A DNA stretch of 58,106 bases from Saprospiraceae bacterium (GCA_020630775.1 JAHDIN010000009.1:20641-78746), one strand, 5' to 3'. Counted from the first letter of the stretch, positions 9,192-19,052 are shown. Program-made: numbers and translations. The notes: generated by a model from the letters alone, not told the origin.

Positions 9192-10124
9192 ATGATTTTG
9201 AGCCAAACTATCACCAATACAATCCTAATGGTGAGACCAAAGAATTTCGGTTATAATGCTGAAACTGCAGAAAATAATGCTTTTCAATCCAGCGAAGGTG
9301 CGAATGAAGTAGATAGAATTAAACAATCAGCTTTAGAGGAGTTTGACAATATGGTGAAAACCTTAGAGCGACATGATATTAAGGTCATCGTGGTTGAGGA
9401 TACTGAAACGCCATTAAAGTCTGATGCTGTTTTTCCGAATAATTGGTTTTCTACACATAGCAATGGGAATATCATTACTTATCCTATGAATGCTGAAAGT
9501 CGCCGTGCGGAGCGTAGAGAGGATATCGTAGACAAACTGACCCTTGATTACGGGTATAAAAAGAGATATGGATTTGAATATTTAGAAGAAGATGAGCAGT
9601 TTCTCGAAGGTACGGGAAGCATGATCCTTGATAGGGATAATCGTGTAGTATATGCTTGCATTAGCCCTAGAACTGATATTAAGGCCTTAGATAAATTTGC
9701 TGTTTTGCAAAATTTTGAAAAGATCATTTTCCATGCGACAGATGGGGAAGGGCAGTTGATTTATCATACGAATGTAATGATGGCCTTAGGTATTGACTTT
9801 GTTGTGATTTGTATGGATAGTATTCAAGATTCAACAGAAAAAGAATCTGTACTTGATAAGCTTAATGCCACTGGAAAAGAGTTAATAGATATTTCAATTG
9901 AGCAAATGAATCACTTTGCAGGAAATATGTTGCAGGTTAGAAGTCAATTAGGTGAACCTTATTTGATTATGTCCCAAGAAGCATATGATTCATTGACTGG
10001 TGCCCAATTAGAACAAATAGCTAAGCGAACTAAGTATATTAGTATTCCAATCCCAGTCATTGAAAAGTATGGAGGTGGCTCAGTAAGATGTATGATGGCA
10101 GAGATCTTTCCAACTAGATCTTGA
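9192..10124 (+). CDS. ctlX: CtlX-like citrulline/arginine-type hydrolase
   Basis: A 310-residue guanidino-group-modifying enzyme fold (arginine deiminase/amidinotransferase superfamily). Catalytic residues line up: PNNWFSTH at 82-89, Glu139 in EGTGSMILD, His192 in YHTN and Cys300 in GGGSVRCMMAEIF. Its length and motifs match the CtlX group, reported as citrulline-utilisation hydrolases. With rocD 7 kb away, it could supply ornithine from citrulline; that link is an inference. Dimethylarginine- or arginine-directed hydrolysis cannot be excluded. Confidence 0.85.
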   Translation: MILSQTITNTILMVRPKNFGYNAETAENNAFQSSEGANEVDRIKQSALEEFDNMVKTLERHDIKVIVVEDTETPLKSDAVFPNNWFSTHSNGNIITYPMNAESRRAERREDIVDKLTLDYGYKKRYGFEYLEEDEQFLEGTGSMILDRDNRVVYACISPRTDIKALDKFAVLQNFEKIIFHATDGEGQLIYHTNVMMALGIDFVVICMDSIQDSTEKESVLDKLNATGKELIDISIEQMNHFAGNMLQVRSQLGEPYLIMSQEAYDSLTGAQLEQIAKRTKYISIPIPVIEKYGGGSVRCMMAEIFPTRS

Positions 10125-10181
10125 TTTGAAAAGTGATTTAAGTTTATTTTCCGCCGGACTGAAAGCGCTTGAAAGAATCCA

Positions 10182-10841
10182 TCAATCAGAAAAATTCAAA
10201 GGCATCTCATAGTTTATTTTAATTGCTTCCTGGCTATTCTTTAATTGTATAGAAGCACTTATTTCGCCTTTAACTAGATATCGCAAGGTAGTAGATGTCT
10301 CGCCATTCATATCAGGATTAGAGATAAATTCTTGTAAGAGTTCTGCTTCATTAATTTTGTGAAAAGCGTCTTCCAGATTGGTATCTGCATTTGAAAAATA
10401 GGCATCTCCACACTCATTGAAAACAGTTATTAAAGATGCAAATTCCTCGAGACTATCTATCATTTCAAAATCATTAGGAAAGGCATTGAGAATCGGATTT
10501 TTATCTCCCAATTGATCCTTTAGGATTCGGTCAGTTCTTGAGGACTTGATTGTTAATTCCAGTGGTGTGGAACTTATAGATATCTTATTGTAACCAATTC
10601 CAATTGAAAATGATTTATCATCTAAGATGATGTTTTCTCCCAAAAATTGCATTTCAATTAAGCATTCGGGGCAATCGAAATCAATGGCATCTTGGAAGGT
10701 ATCTGATGCTGTAGGAAATGTACATTCATTATTGGTCGAGGGTGTATCATTTCCACATGAACAGATACACAATAGGATAACAAAAATTTGAATGCTGAAT
10801 AAGCTACTTTTCAAAAGATTTATAGGGGCGTTTGCAAACAT
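10182..10841 (-). CDS. hypothetical lipoprotein
   Basis: A 219-residue protein with an N-terminal hydrophobic segment ending in a lipobox (LLCICSCGND), so it is probably a lipid-anchored envelope protein. The mature part is acidic and Cys-containing (CTFPTASDTF, DCPECLIEM) with no family I recognise. It converges on ctlX with a gap of 57 bases. Confidence 0.7.
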   Translation of the reverse strand: MFANAPINLLKSSLFSIQIFVILLCICSCGNDTPSTNNECTFPTASDTFQDAIDFDCPECLIEMQFLGENIILDDKSFSIGIGYNKISISSTPLELTIKSSRTDRILKDQLGDKNPILNAFPNDFEMIDSLEEFASLITVFNECGDAYFSNADTNLEDAFHKINEAELLQEFISNPDMNGETSTTLRYLVKGEISASIQLKNSQEAIKINYEMPLNFSD

Positions 10842-11080
10842 AGGATAGGTTGTTCTGAATTTAAAAATACATCAAAATTTTTATAATTCAGGTGGTTGGT
10901 TCAACACTAATTTAGCTCCATAATGTCATAGGAATCTTGATATTCTTGCAGCCAAAATCGACCATATTTTAATATGTAAAGCATTGAAAAACAGTTAGAT
11001 TAGGACTTGTTTACAATTTCTTCATGCATTGTTGATATAAAATTTTCATATATATAGTTTCCTTCTATATGTATTGGTTA

Positions 11081-11088
11081 CATTTGCG
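11081..11088 (+). promoter_or_regulatory. possible -7 promoter box of the TonB receptor gene
   Basis: TACATTTG fits the TAnnTTTG consensus and lies 32 bases before the ATG at 11121. The leader contains AACCAATCTT, which also occurs just before the start of the gene at 13889. Otherwise the 279-base gap 10842-11120 is AT-rich and shows no gene. Confidence 0.45.
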
Positions 11089-11120
11089 CAAATCAATTTA
11101 TCTAACCAATCTTTTTCGTT

Positions 11121-13700
11121 ATGAAAAAACTATTACTTACAACAGCGAGCATTCTGTTTTCTGTTTGGGCATTTTCACAGACGTTGTCAGGTACAATTAT
11201 GGATGAAAACTCAAACGAACCTTTAATTGGTGCTTCAGTTTTGGTTAAGAATACCAATACTGGAACAATCACTGACGTCAATGGTCAGTTTTCAATTAAC
11301 GGGGTTGAAGCAGGATCAACACTTGTTATTTCTTACTTAGGATACCAAGACAAAGTAATGACTTTGTCTGACGTAGGTGCATTAGGAACGATCAATATGA
11401 TGCCTACAGGCGTAGGACTAGAATCAGTAGTGATCACAGGTGTCATGGACATTGTAGAAGATAGAAGAACGCCGGTTGCCGTATCTACTATTGGTGTAAG
11501 AGAAATTCAAGCAAAAGGTGTCGGAAATGTAGAATTTCCAGAAATCATGAAAAACACGCCTTCCATTTATGTTTCTAACCAGACTGGTTTTGGAGATTCT
11601 CAGATGTTTACAAGAGGATTTAGCCAAATCAACACGGCATTCTTATTAAACGGCCAACCAATCAACGGAATGGAGGACGGAAGAATGTATTGGTCAAACT
11701 GGTCAGGTATGTCTGATGTAGCTTCTGCTGTTCAGATTCAGAGAGGACTAGGTTCTTCAAAATTAGCCATATCATCAGTTGGTGGTACAGTTAATATTGT
11801 TACAAAAACTACTGAAGATGACAAAGGTGGTTTTGTAAGATTAATGACTGGTAACGATGGTTATTTAAAAGGGACTGTTGCTTACAACACTGGATTAATG
11901 AATGACAAATGGGCTGTATCTTTCTTATTAGACCACTGGCAAGCAGATAACAAATGGGCTCTAGGTACTAGAGGTCAAGGTCAAAATTACTTCTTATCTG
12001 TTGGCTATAAAGCAAGTGAAAGATCTTCATTCAATTTCTTAGTAACTGGTGCACCACAATGGCACGGACAAAGATGGTCTCAAAATCTAGAGACTTTAGA
12101 AGCTACACCAAAATTCAACCAACACTGGGGAGAGTTTAACGGGGAGTTCGAAACTGAAAGAAGAAACTTTTATCATAAGCCAGTACTTAACTTAAGCTGG
12201 GACTATGACATCAATGAAAAATCTAACTTAGCTTCTGTTCTTTATGCTTCTTTTGGTAGAGGTGGTGGAACAGGACCTTTTGGTAGTAGTTCAAATAGAG
12301 TAAGAACTACTGATGGTCAAGTAGACTTCGATGCTATCAACTCTAATAACTTAGCTGACGCAGATGGCTTAGGTTCTTTCTCTGGAAACTATGCTTTAAG
12401 AGCTTCAATGAACAATCACTTTTGGTGGGGTAACGTCACAAAGTATGAAACAGATTTATCTGATGCTTTAAATTGGAGTATTGGTGGTGATGTTAGATTC
12501 TACAGAGGAGACCACTTCAGACAATTTGCTAACCTTCTTGGATTAAATGGCTGGAACGATAACTTCAGACATGCAACAAGAAGTTCTGATGCAGTACAAT
12601 CAGAAGTATTCAATCCTGATCCATGGACGGCGTTATTCTCGTTTGCTTCAGAGGATCAAAGAATTGCTTATGATTACTCAGAAGATATTACATATCAAGG
12701 TGTATTCTCTCAGTTAGAGTATTCATCTGATGTATTCTCAACTTTCGTTCAAGGTGCTTTATCTAACCAGTCTTACCAAAGAGAGGGTAGATGGGCTGAC
12801 CAAGGTCAATCTGAAAAAGTAAGTAAAGTTGGTTACAACTTAAAGACAGGAGCGTCTTTTAGCTTGAATGAAAGCAGTGTGATTTTTGGTAACGCGGGTT
12901 ACTACTCAAGACAACCTTTCTTAGATAACATTTTCACAAATATCAGATACTCTAATGAGTTGATCACTACTGGTAATGGTGATGGTGTAGCTAATGAAGA
13001 GATTGTTGGTTTAGAAGCAGGTTATAAGTATGAAGTAAGAAACTTCAGAGCAAACGTCAACTTATACACGACTTCTTGGGGTAACAGAACAATCGTGAAT
13101 GTATTCTTAAATGATAATGGTACTGAAATGGATGAATCTGATGATTTCAATCAAAGATTGGTACAAAGAGGATTAAAGCAAGTACACAGTGGTATTGAGT
13201 TTGATGCTAGATATAGAATCAATGGATTAAACCTTAAAGGTTTTGCTTCATTTGGAGATTGGACATTTGATGGTATTGAATCAGTTCAAGGTTTTAATGA
13301 TGACACAGGAGTAGAGTTATTCTTACAAGATGGTTTGGATAATGCAGGTGTACACATTCCAAATGCACCACAGATAACTATTGGTTTAGGAGCAGATTAC
13401 AACTTCACTAATGGTATTTCTGTTTATGCTGATTTCAACCTTTATGATAACTTATACATCAATAATATCAATTTTGATTCTGATGATCAGATCTTAACAG
13501 AGGATGCGGGTACATTAGATTCTTATTCTATTGTTGATTTTGGTCTTTCTTATAATCTAGATTTAAATGGTCAGATTTTAACGCTTAGAGGAAATATTTA
13601 TAACCTTTTAGATGCTGACTTTATTAACCAAACGGATCCATTTGGATTCTTAAATGGTAACGGAAGAACTTGGAACTTGTCTGCTAAGTACTCGTTCTAA
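11121..13700 (+). CDS. TonB-dependent outer membrane receptor
   Basis: An 859-residue outer membrane receptor. A signal peptide (MKKLLLTTASILFSVWAFSQ) is followed by a carboxypeptidase-regulatory-like beta-sandwich domain (about 21-105, GTIMDENSNEPLIGASVLVK). Then come a plug domain (about 115-230, with TPSIYVSNQTGFGDSQMFTRG and GSSKLAISSVGGTVNIVTK) and a beta-barrel ending in the aromatic residue of WNLSAKYSF. It imports a substrate using TonB/ExbBD energy. No SusD partner is adjacent, so it is not a SusCD glycan pair. The substrate is unknown; the next gene carries a copper-type domain, but a copper link is only a guess. Confidence 0.92.
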   Translation: MKKLLLTTASILFSVWAFSQTLSGTIMDENSNEPLIGASVLVKNTNTGTITDVNGQFSINGVEAGSTLVISYLGYQDKVMTLSDVGALGTINMMPTGVGLESVVITGVMDIVEDRRTPVAVSTIGVREIQAKGVGNVEFPEIMKNTPSIYVSNQTGFGDSQMFTRGFSQINTAFLLNGQPINGMEDGRMYWSNWSGMSDVASAVQIQRGLGSSKLAISSVGGTVNIVTKTTEDDKGGFVRLMTGNDGYLKGTVAYNTGLMNDKWAVSFLLDHWQADNKWALGTRGQGQNYFLSVGYKASERSSFNFLVTGAPQWHGQRWSQNLETLEATPKFNQHWGEFNGEFETERRNFYHKPVLNLSWDYDINEKSNLASVLYASFGRGGGTGPFGSSSNRVRTTDGQVDFDAINSNNLADADGLGSFSGNYALRASMNNHFWWGNVTKYETDLSDALNWSIGGDVRFYRGDHFRQFANLLGLNGWNDNFRHATRSSDAVQSEVFNPDPWTALFSFASEDQRIAYDYSEDITYQGVFSQLEYSSDVFSTFVQGALSNQSYQREGRWADQGQSEKVSKVGYNLKTGASFSLNESSVIFGNAGYYSRQPFLDNIFTNIRYSNELITTGNGDGVANEEIVGLEAGYKYEVRNFRANVNLYTTSWGNRTIVNVFLNDNGTEMDESDDFNQRLVQRGLKQVHSGIEFDARYRINGLNLKGFASFGDWTFDGIESVQGFNDDTGVELFLQDGLDNAGVHIPNAPQITIGLGADYNFTNGISVYADFNLYDNLYINNINFDSDDQILTEDAGTLDSYSIVDFGLSYNLDLNGQILTLRGNIYNLLDADFINQTDPFGFLNGNGRTWNLSAKYSF

Positions 13701-13727
13701 TTGTCAATAAAATATAGTGTTGCTATT

Positions 13728-13757
13728 AAGGGCTGATTTTTGTCAGCCCTTTTTTTG
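13728..13757 (+). terminator. intrinsic terminator
   Basis: Arms AAGGGCTGA (13728-13736) and TCAGCCCTT (13743-13751) form a perfect nine-base stem with a TTTTTG loop, followed by a T-run. It ends the TonB receptor transcript. Confidence 0.9.
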
Positions 13758-13888
13758 TTTACTAAATGGAGTAAAAACAAGGTTGAGGCTTTAAATAATA
13801 TTTAGAGTTTAATTTCTCAACTAGAATCAGCTTATTGAATCAGATCTAAAAGAAAAGTCTTATTTTCAATCAACCAATCTTATTAAAA

Positions 13889-15625
13889 ATGAAAAGAACT
13901 CTACTTAGTATTCTATTTATCCAAATGACTGTCTTTGCTTACAGTCAAATTTTAATTACAGAAATAAGTTATAATCCTCCAGAATCTAATCAAGATACCC
14001 TTGAGTACATTGAAATTTATAATGCTGGGGCTGATGTTATAGATCTTTCAGGCTATCACTTTTTGGAAGGTGTGGAGGATACTGTTGACGCAGGTGTGCT
14101 TCTTGATCCTAATGCCTATTACCTATTTTGTGAAAGTGCCAGTGCAATGAATAATGTATTTGGTATTACAGCTGATCAATGGACAGATGGGGCTCTGCAG
14201 AACGGAGGAGAGACTATTACTTTTGCGGATGCGTCAGGCAATCCTGTGGCTTCCATAACTTTTGATGATGAAGGGGACTGGCCAACTTTTGATGACGGTA
14301 CAGATGGTGAAGGTGCGTCAATCGTTTTGTGTGATCTTTCTGCAGATTATACTTTGGCATCTAGTTGGAGAGCCTCTACTAATGATTTAGGGATCGAATT
14401 AAATGGAAGAATTATCAAGGGTTCTCCGGGTGCCGAGAATATGACGACTTGTGATGTTCAACCGCCGATGGCTGATCATGTTGTTGAGGCAAGACCTGAT
14501 AATTCGTTTGCGCCAGCAGATATCACCATTAATGTAGGTGAAACAGTACAATGGGTGAATCGAGGTGGCAATCATAATGTGAATGGTGCTCAATCTGTTT
14601 TTCCAGATAATCCAGAAAGTTTTTCTAACGGTGCACCTAGCCCAATGGAATGGACTTTTGAATACACATTCAATGTTCCAGGAGTCTATAATTATCAATG
14701 CGATCCTCATGTTAGTTTTGATATGTTTGGCACAGTGACTGTGATGGATGAAGAAGAACCTGAAGTTCCAGAATATCGGATTGGTGAAGTAAATACAACT
14801 GATAGCAACGGAGAACCTGATTCAATTGGAGTAGAGTGTGTTTTAACTGGGGTAGTGCATAGTCCTAATTTTAGAAGTGGTGGATTAACATTCACGATTA
14901 TTGATGGTAACGGAGATGGTATTGGCGTCTTTAGTGCTTCTGATGATTTTGGTTACAGTGTGGCCGTGGGAGACGATGTATCTGTCACTGGGTCGATTGG
15001 TTTTTTTAATGGGTTAACACAAATTGTAGCATCTAACGTTAGCTCAAATGGTACTGGAACTGTTTTCGAACCTTCAGTTGTGACCAATCTAGACGAATCA
15101 ACAGAATCTCAATTAGTCAGAATAGAAGGCTTAACTTATGTTGATCCCGCACAATGGACAGGGATGGGCTCAGGCTTTAATGTAGACTTGACAGATGGAG
15201 TCAATAACTACGTGATCCGAATTGATAATGATATAGATGCTTATAATTCAGGACCTATAGATTGTACTGCTGGGTCTTTAGCAATTATTGGTATTGGTGG
15301 CCAATTTGATAATTCATCTCCGTATGATGAAGGATATCAATTGTTCCCAAGATCTACTATGGACTTTTTATGCGTAACGAGTACCATAGATCCTACTTTA
15401 AGCGCAGAAACTGTTTTATATCCTAATCCGGTGAGCGATGTACTAAGAATTAAGTCTAGCCAAGACTTTGAAACTTACAGTATTATGGATGGGGCAGGAC
15501 GTCTGATTAAAAGTGGTACTTACAGTCCAAGCATCAATACTCAAGAATTAAACTCTGGAATCTATGAATTGATTCTAAGAGTCGACAATAGAATTGCGGT
15601 GAAGCGCTTCATGGTTGGTAATTAG
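13889..15625 (+). CDS. T9SS-secreted lamin-tail / plastocyanin-like protein
   Basis: A 578-residue exported mosaic. After a signal peptide (to about residue 20) comes a lamin-tail domain (about 21-170, ILITEISYNPPESNQDTLEYIEI). A plastocyanin-like domain (about 196-286) follows with a complete type 1 copper set: His229 in GGNHN, then Cys271, His274 and Met279 in YQCDPHVSFDMFG. Residues 296-500 look like an OB-fold/nucleic-acid-binding-like segment (GEVNTTDSNG ... VGDDVSVTGSIGFFNG). The C-terminus (LYPNPVSDVLRI ... GIYELILRVDNRIAVKRF) is a T9SS type A sorting domain. It is likely on the cell surface or released. The copper ligands are seen directly; a redox role is inferred. Confidence 0.88.
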   Translation: MKRTLLSILFIQMTVFAYSQILITEISYNPPESNQDTLEYIEIYNAGADVIDLSGYHFLEGVEDTVDAGVLLDPNAYYLFCESASAMNNVFGITADQWTDGALQNGGETITFADASGNPVASITFDDEGDWPTFDDGTDGEGASIVLCDLSADYTLASSWRASTNDLGIELNGRIIKGSPGAENMTTCDVQPPMADHVVEARPDNSFAPADITINVGETVQWVNRGGNHNVNGAQSVFPDNPESFSNGAPSPMEWTFEYTFNVPGVYNYQCDPHVSFDMFGTVTVMDEEEPEVPEYRIGEVNTTDSNGEPDSIGVECVLTGVVHSPNFRSGGLTFTIIDGNGDGIGVFSASDDFGYSVAVGDDVSVTGSIGFFNGLTQIVASNVSSNGTGTVFEPSVVTNLDESTESQLVRIEGLTYVDPAQWTGMGSGFNVDLTDGVNNYVIRIDNDIDAYNSGPIDCTAGSLAIIGIGGQFDNSSPYDEGYQLFPRSTMDFLCVTSTIDPTLSAETVLYPNPVSDVLRIKSSQDFETYSIMDGAGRLIKSGTYSPSINTQELNSGIYELILRVDNRIAVKRFMVGN

Positions 15626-15735
15626 AGATTAGAGATTCGAAATTAGAGATTCGAGATTCGAGATTGGAAATTGGTATGAGGTTTACATACTAATTTCCAA
15701 TTTCCAATTTTCCAATTTCCAGTTTCCATTCCCAA
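15626..15735. repeat. inverted word-repeat region between convergent genes
   Basis: Plus-strand copies of GAGATT(C/G)GA(A/G)ATT-type words (15626-15675) are followed, after a short spacer, by repeated CCAATTTCC words (15696-15730). The arms GGAAATTGGTATG and CATACTAATTTCC face each other, so either transcript could fold into hairpins. It may serve as a shared terminator. Confidence 0.65.
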
Positions 15736-16230
15736 TCACTCTAGAAAAACCGCACTTTGGGTAATCTTACCCAAATCCACCTTTATGTTTTCTTGAAAGG
15801 TAGTTGCTAATGATAGCCCGACATAATCGATCTTTATAGGGAATGTTTTATGTTTTCGGTCTACTAAAACGGCAGCTTCAATTTTTTTAGGAAGATGGTC
15901 CATTAAAGGTTTAGCACCATAAAAGAGTGTCCGACCAGTATTGGCGACATCATCTACTAAAATCAAAACCTTGTTTTTAAGTGATTTAAACTCAAGGTCT
16001 AATTCGATGGCATCATCTAATGGATTGGCCGCATTCAGCTTTATTGAACCAATTGTGGAATCGTTTTCTGTAATATTATCGAAGGCCTTTTTCAATAATT
16101 TGGCGAATCTCAAGCCGTTTTTATTGATTCCGAGAAATATAAGCTCTTTTACATCGTAATTGCTTTCGAGAATTTCATAGGCTAAACGGTCTATTTTTTC
16201 ACGTATTTGCTTGGAATCTAAAACCTTCAT
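15736..16230 (-). CDS. PyrR-like phosphoribosyltransferase
   Basis: A 164-residue type I phosphoribosyltransferase. The PRPP-binding motif VLILVDDVANTGRTL is at about residues 88-102, and the second half has VLVDRKHKTFPIKIDYVGLSLAT, as in PyrR/uracil phosphoribosyltransferases. PyrR proteins attenuate the pyrimidine operon or have uracil PRTase activity; which applies here cannot be told. No pyr genes are adjacent. Confidence 0.82.
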   Translation of the reverse strand: MKVLDSKQIREKIDRLAYEILESNYDVKELIFLGINKNGLRFAKLLKKAFDNITENDSTIGSIKLNAANPLDDAIELDLEFKSLKNKVLILVDDVANTGRTLFYGAKPLMDHLPKKIEAAVLVDRKHKTFPIKIDYVGLSLATTFQENIKVDLGKITQSAVFLE

Positions 16231-16302
16231 GAATTAAAATTTTGTGATCGTGTTAAGATACTCATCTAAAATATCAGATATTGTGAAAATAATTCATTCA
16301 CC

Positions 16303-17634
16303 TTGGTGCAACAAGTAATTTTTATTGGAATATTAGGCATAGTTGGCTTTTTAGCCTTCAAGTCTTATGGTAAAATTTTTCAAACTATAAAGCTCGGTAA
16401 AGATGAAGAAATAAAAGGCGATACCGGTCAGCGATGGCGTAATACGCTATTGGTCGCATTTGGGCAGAAGAAGATGTTTAAAAGATTTATCCCTGCCATT
16501 CTACATTTATTCATTTATGTAGCTTTCCTATTTACCCAAATTGAGTTAATCGAGATTCTCATTGATGGTGTATTCGGCGTGCATAGATTTTTTGCGGGTA
16601 AAATCGGCTTTTTATACCCCTTAATTATCAATAGTATAGAAGTCTTATCCTTGCTAGCATTAATCGCAACATTCATATTTCTGGCAAGACGAAATCTATT
16701 AAAGGTGCCCAGACTGGTTAAGCCTGAGATGAAGGGTTGGCCAACATTAGATGCCAATAATATCTTGTTTGCTGAGATTGTTTTAGTACTGGCCATCTTT
16801 ACAATGAATGGTGCGGATTTTCAATTGCAAAAGATAGATCCAGAACACTTTCCAAGCACTGGTCACTTAATGCTAAGTTCAATCATTAGTGGTGCTTTAT
16901 TCGAAGGCTTAGGAGAAGGTACTTTGAAAATATTAGAGCGTGTTGGATGGTGGATGCATATTTTGGTTGTATTTGGATTTATTTTATATCTACCGATATC
17001 AAAGCATTTACACATCTTTTTAGCTTTTCCAAATGTCTTCTTTTCAAAATTACGTTCGAGAGGTGAGATGGGCAATATGCCAGAGATCATGACTGAAGTG
17101 CAGTCTATGATGGGACTCATTCCAGAATCAGAAGCGAATGCCAACATGGATGCAGAATTGCCTGATTTTGGGGCAAAGGATATTTTTGATTTAAGCTGGA
17201 AGTCCATCTTAGATGCCTACACTTGCACAGAATGCGGTCGATGTACTTCCGTTTGTCCTGCTAATCATACAGGTAAAAAGTTGTCTCCTCGAAAAGTGTT
17301 GATGGATATTAGAGATCGCGCTACTGAAGTGAAAGCCAAGATGGATAATGAAAATATTGCTAAAGCCGATTATGATGATGGGAAGAGTTTATTCGATTAC
17401 ATTTCAGAAGAGGAAATTTTTGCTTGCACAACATGTAATGCATGTGTGGAAGCTTGTCCAGTTATGATAAATCCATTAGAACCCATTTTAGAATTAAGAA
17501 GATATAAATTATTAACAGAGTCACAGGGCCCTAGTGAATGGGTACCCATGTTTACCGCTTTAGAAAATTCTGGTAACGTATGGCAAATGCCTGATCAACG
17601 AGTAGCATGGCGGGAAGCACTTGATAATGAATGA
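16303..17634 (+). CDS. membrane-bound 4Fe-4S protein (HdrC/NarI-like respiratory subunit)
   Basis: A 443-residue fusion of a multi-span membrane domain (segments near 5-20, 63-85, 105-127, 155-170, 215-235) and a cytoplasmic ferredoxin domain. The latter has two 4Fe-4S motifs: Cys308, 311, 314, 318 (CTECGRCTSVCP) and Cys375, 378, 381, 385 (CTTCNACVEACP). It probably passes electrons between quinone and the CCG-domain protein encoded next, as in the Bacteroidota Fe-S/CCG pair related to heterodisulfide reductase HdrC and HdrB. No ATG is available; the start is TTG at 16303 or GTG at 16306. The electron donor and acceptor are unknown. Confidence 0.82.
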   Translation: MVQQVIFIGILGIVGFLAFKSYGKIFQTIKLGKDEEIKGDTGQRWRNTLLVAFGQKKMFKRFIPAILHLFIYVAFLFTQIELIEILIDGVFGVHRFFAGKIGFLYPLIINSIEVLSLLALIATFIFLARRNLLKVPRLVKPEMKGWPTLDANNILFAEIVLVLAIFTMNGADFQLQKIDPEHFPSTGHLMLSSIISGALFEGLGEGTLKILERVGWWMHILVVFGFILYLPISKHLHIFLAFPNVFFSKLRSRGEMGNMPEIMTEVQSMMGLIPESEANANMDAELPDFGAKDIFDLSWKSILDAYTCTECGRCTSVCPANHTGKKLSPRKVLMDIRDRATEVKAKMDNENIAKADYDDGKSLFDYISEEEIFACTTCNACVEACPVMINPLEPILELRRYKLLTESQGPSEWVPMFTALENSGNVWQMPDQRVAWREALDNE

Positions 17635-17725
17635 ATGGTGATTAATAATTAACAATGAATAATTAATAATTAACAATTAATAATTCAATGTCAACTTTAA
17701 ACTTAAACTTCATCTTCAACTTAGT
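17635..17725. repeat. AT-rich repeat between the Fe-S genes
   Basis: ATTAATAATTAACAATGAAT-type words repeat through 17636-17686, related to blocks at 126-160 and 6403-6437. AAACTT/AACTT words follow at 17690-17722. This is the only interruption in the Fe-S/CCG gene pair. Confidence 0.6.
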
Positions 17726-18505
17726 ATGAAAATATACACACTAGAAGAATACGCAGGAAAAAACGAAACTCCAGAAATTTTATTTTGGGTTGGATGTGCA
17801 GGTAGTTTTGATCCTAGAGCTCAAAAGATCACACATGCTGTTTCAAAAATTCTTTTTAATGCAGGTATTCAATTTGCTATTTTAGGAAACGAAGAAAGTT
17901 GTACCGGTGATCCTGCTCGACGCTCAGGAAATGAGTTCATCTTCCAAATGATGGCCAATCAGAATATTGCGACATTAAATATGTATGAAGTAAAAAAGAT
18001 TGTGACGGCTTGTCCCCACTGTTTTAATACTATTAAAAATGAGTATCCTGCATTAGGAGGTAATTATGAAGTGCTCCATCATACAGAGTTGATTAAGCAA
18101 CTTATAGCCGATAAGCGGATTACAATTGAGGGCGGATCTTTCAGTGGTAAAACGATTGCTTATCATGACTCTTGTTATCTAGGAAGGGTTAACGGAATTT
18201 ATGAAGCGCCACGTGATATTTTAAATGCATTAGACGGATCAATAGTTGAGGCCAAAAGAAATAGGCAGAAAGGTTTTTGTTGTGGCGCTGGTGGTGCACA
18301 AGTTTTTAAAGAAGAAGAGGAAGGGAATTCAAAGGTGAATCATGAACGTGTTAATGAGTTACTAGATACAAAGCCAGATATTATAGCAGCCAATTGCCCT
18401 TATTGTATACTGATGATGAATGATGGGATAAAAGCTAAAGAGAAAGAAGGTAGTGTCATGATTTATGATATTTCAGAGTTAATAGTTGAAGCAAATAATT
18501 GGTAA
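17726..18505 (+). CDS. CCG-domain (HdrB-like) Fe-S oxidoreductase subunit
   Basis: A 259-residue cytosolic protein with two cysteine-rich CCG domains of the heterodisulfide reductase HdrB type. The first has Cys24 (WVGCAGSFD), Cys59 (EESCTGD) and Cys96/Cys99 (ACPHC); here the usual double Cys is Ser58-Cys59. The second is complete: Cys150 (DSCYLGR), Cys185-Cys186 (GFCCGAGG) and Cys224/Cys227 (NCPYC). Such domains hold an unusual 4Fe-4S cluster and handle disulfides or hydride transfer. It almost certainly works with the preceding membrane Fe-S protein. Its stop overlaps the next start (TAATG). Confidence 0.87.
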   Translation: MKIYTLEEYAGKNETPEILFWVGCAGSFDPRAQKITHAVSKILFNAGIQFAILGNEESCTGDPARRSGNEFIFQMMANQNIATLNMYEVKKIVTACPHCFNTIKNEYPALGGNYEVLHHTELIKQLIADKRITIEGGSFSGKTIAYHDSCYLGRVNGIYEAPRDILNALDGSIVEAKRNRQKGFCCGAGGAQVFKEEEEGNSKVNHERVNELLDTKPDIIAANCPYCILMMNDGIKAKEKEGSVMIYDISELIVEANNW

Positions 18506-18987
18506 TGAGGAGAGATTTAATTGCTTTGTCAGATCATTCTAAAGTATGGGTTTATCAATGTGATCAATTCATTAATGATGAAGACAGTGAAGCTATAAAG
18601 CAATCACTATATGAGTTCACAATGCAATGGTCTTCACATGGTCAAGAGTTGGAATGTTATGCCCAGCTTTTTCATAATAAATTTTTGGTTTTTGTAGCTG
18701 ATGATGCGCACATAGTATCAGGGTGTTCTATAGACTCAAGTGTCAATTTTATAAAGACTTTAGAAAGTAAATTTAATCTGAACTTCTTTGATCGTTTAAA
18801 CTTCACGTACATGAAAGATGACGAAGTGAAAGTGATTCATAGCAGCCAATTTAAAGCTGCCTTTGATTCAGGTCAAATAAACGCAGACACTTTTATGTTT
18901 GATAACTTGGTCAAGGATAAAGCCCAGTTCCTTTCTAGCTGGATAGTGCCTTTAAAAGAAAGTTGGTATACGAAATTTATCTCTTAA
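18505..18987 (+). CDS. conserved hypothetical protein of Bacteroidota
   Basis: 160 residues from the ATG at 18505, which overlaps the upstream stop; a TTG at 18499 would add two. It resembles a Bacteroidota family often mislabelled ABC transporter ATPase but shows no P-loop. Visible features are VWVYQCDQFINDEDS at the start, a central FLVFVADDAHIVSGCSIDSSV stretch and a C-terminal SSWIVPLKESWY. Close conservation with the Fe-S/CCG genes suggests a shared operon. The function is unknown. Confidence 0.75.
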   Translation: MRRDLIALSDHSKVWVYQCDQFINDEDSEAIKQSLYEFTMQWSSHGQELECYAQLFHNKFLVFVADDAHIVSGCSIDSSVNFIKTLESKFNLNFFDRLNFTYMKDDEVKVIHSSQFKAAFDSGQINADTFMFDNLVKDKAQFLSSWIVPLKESWYTKFIS

Positions 18988-19052
18988 TCGATTATCTGAT
19001 TTAGATATCCTGTTCAGGGAATTAGTTCTTGTCTTTTATCGTTTGTAATGAT

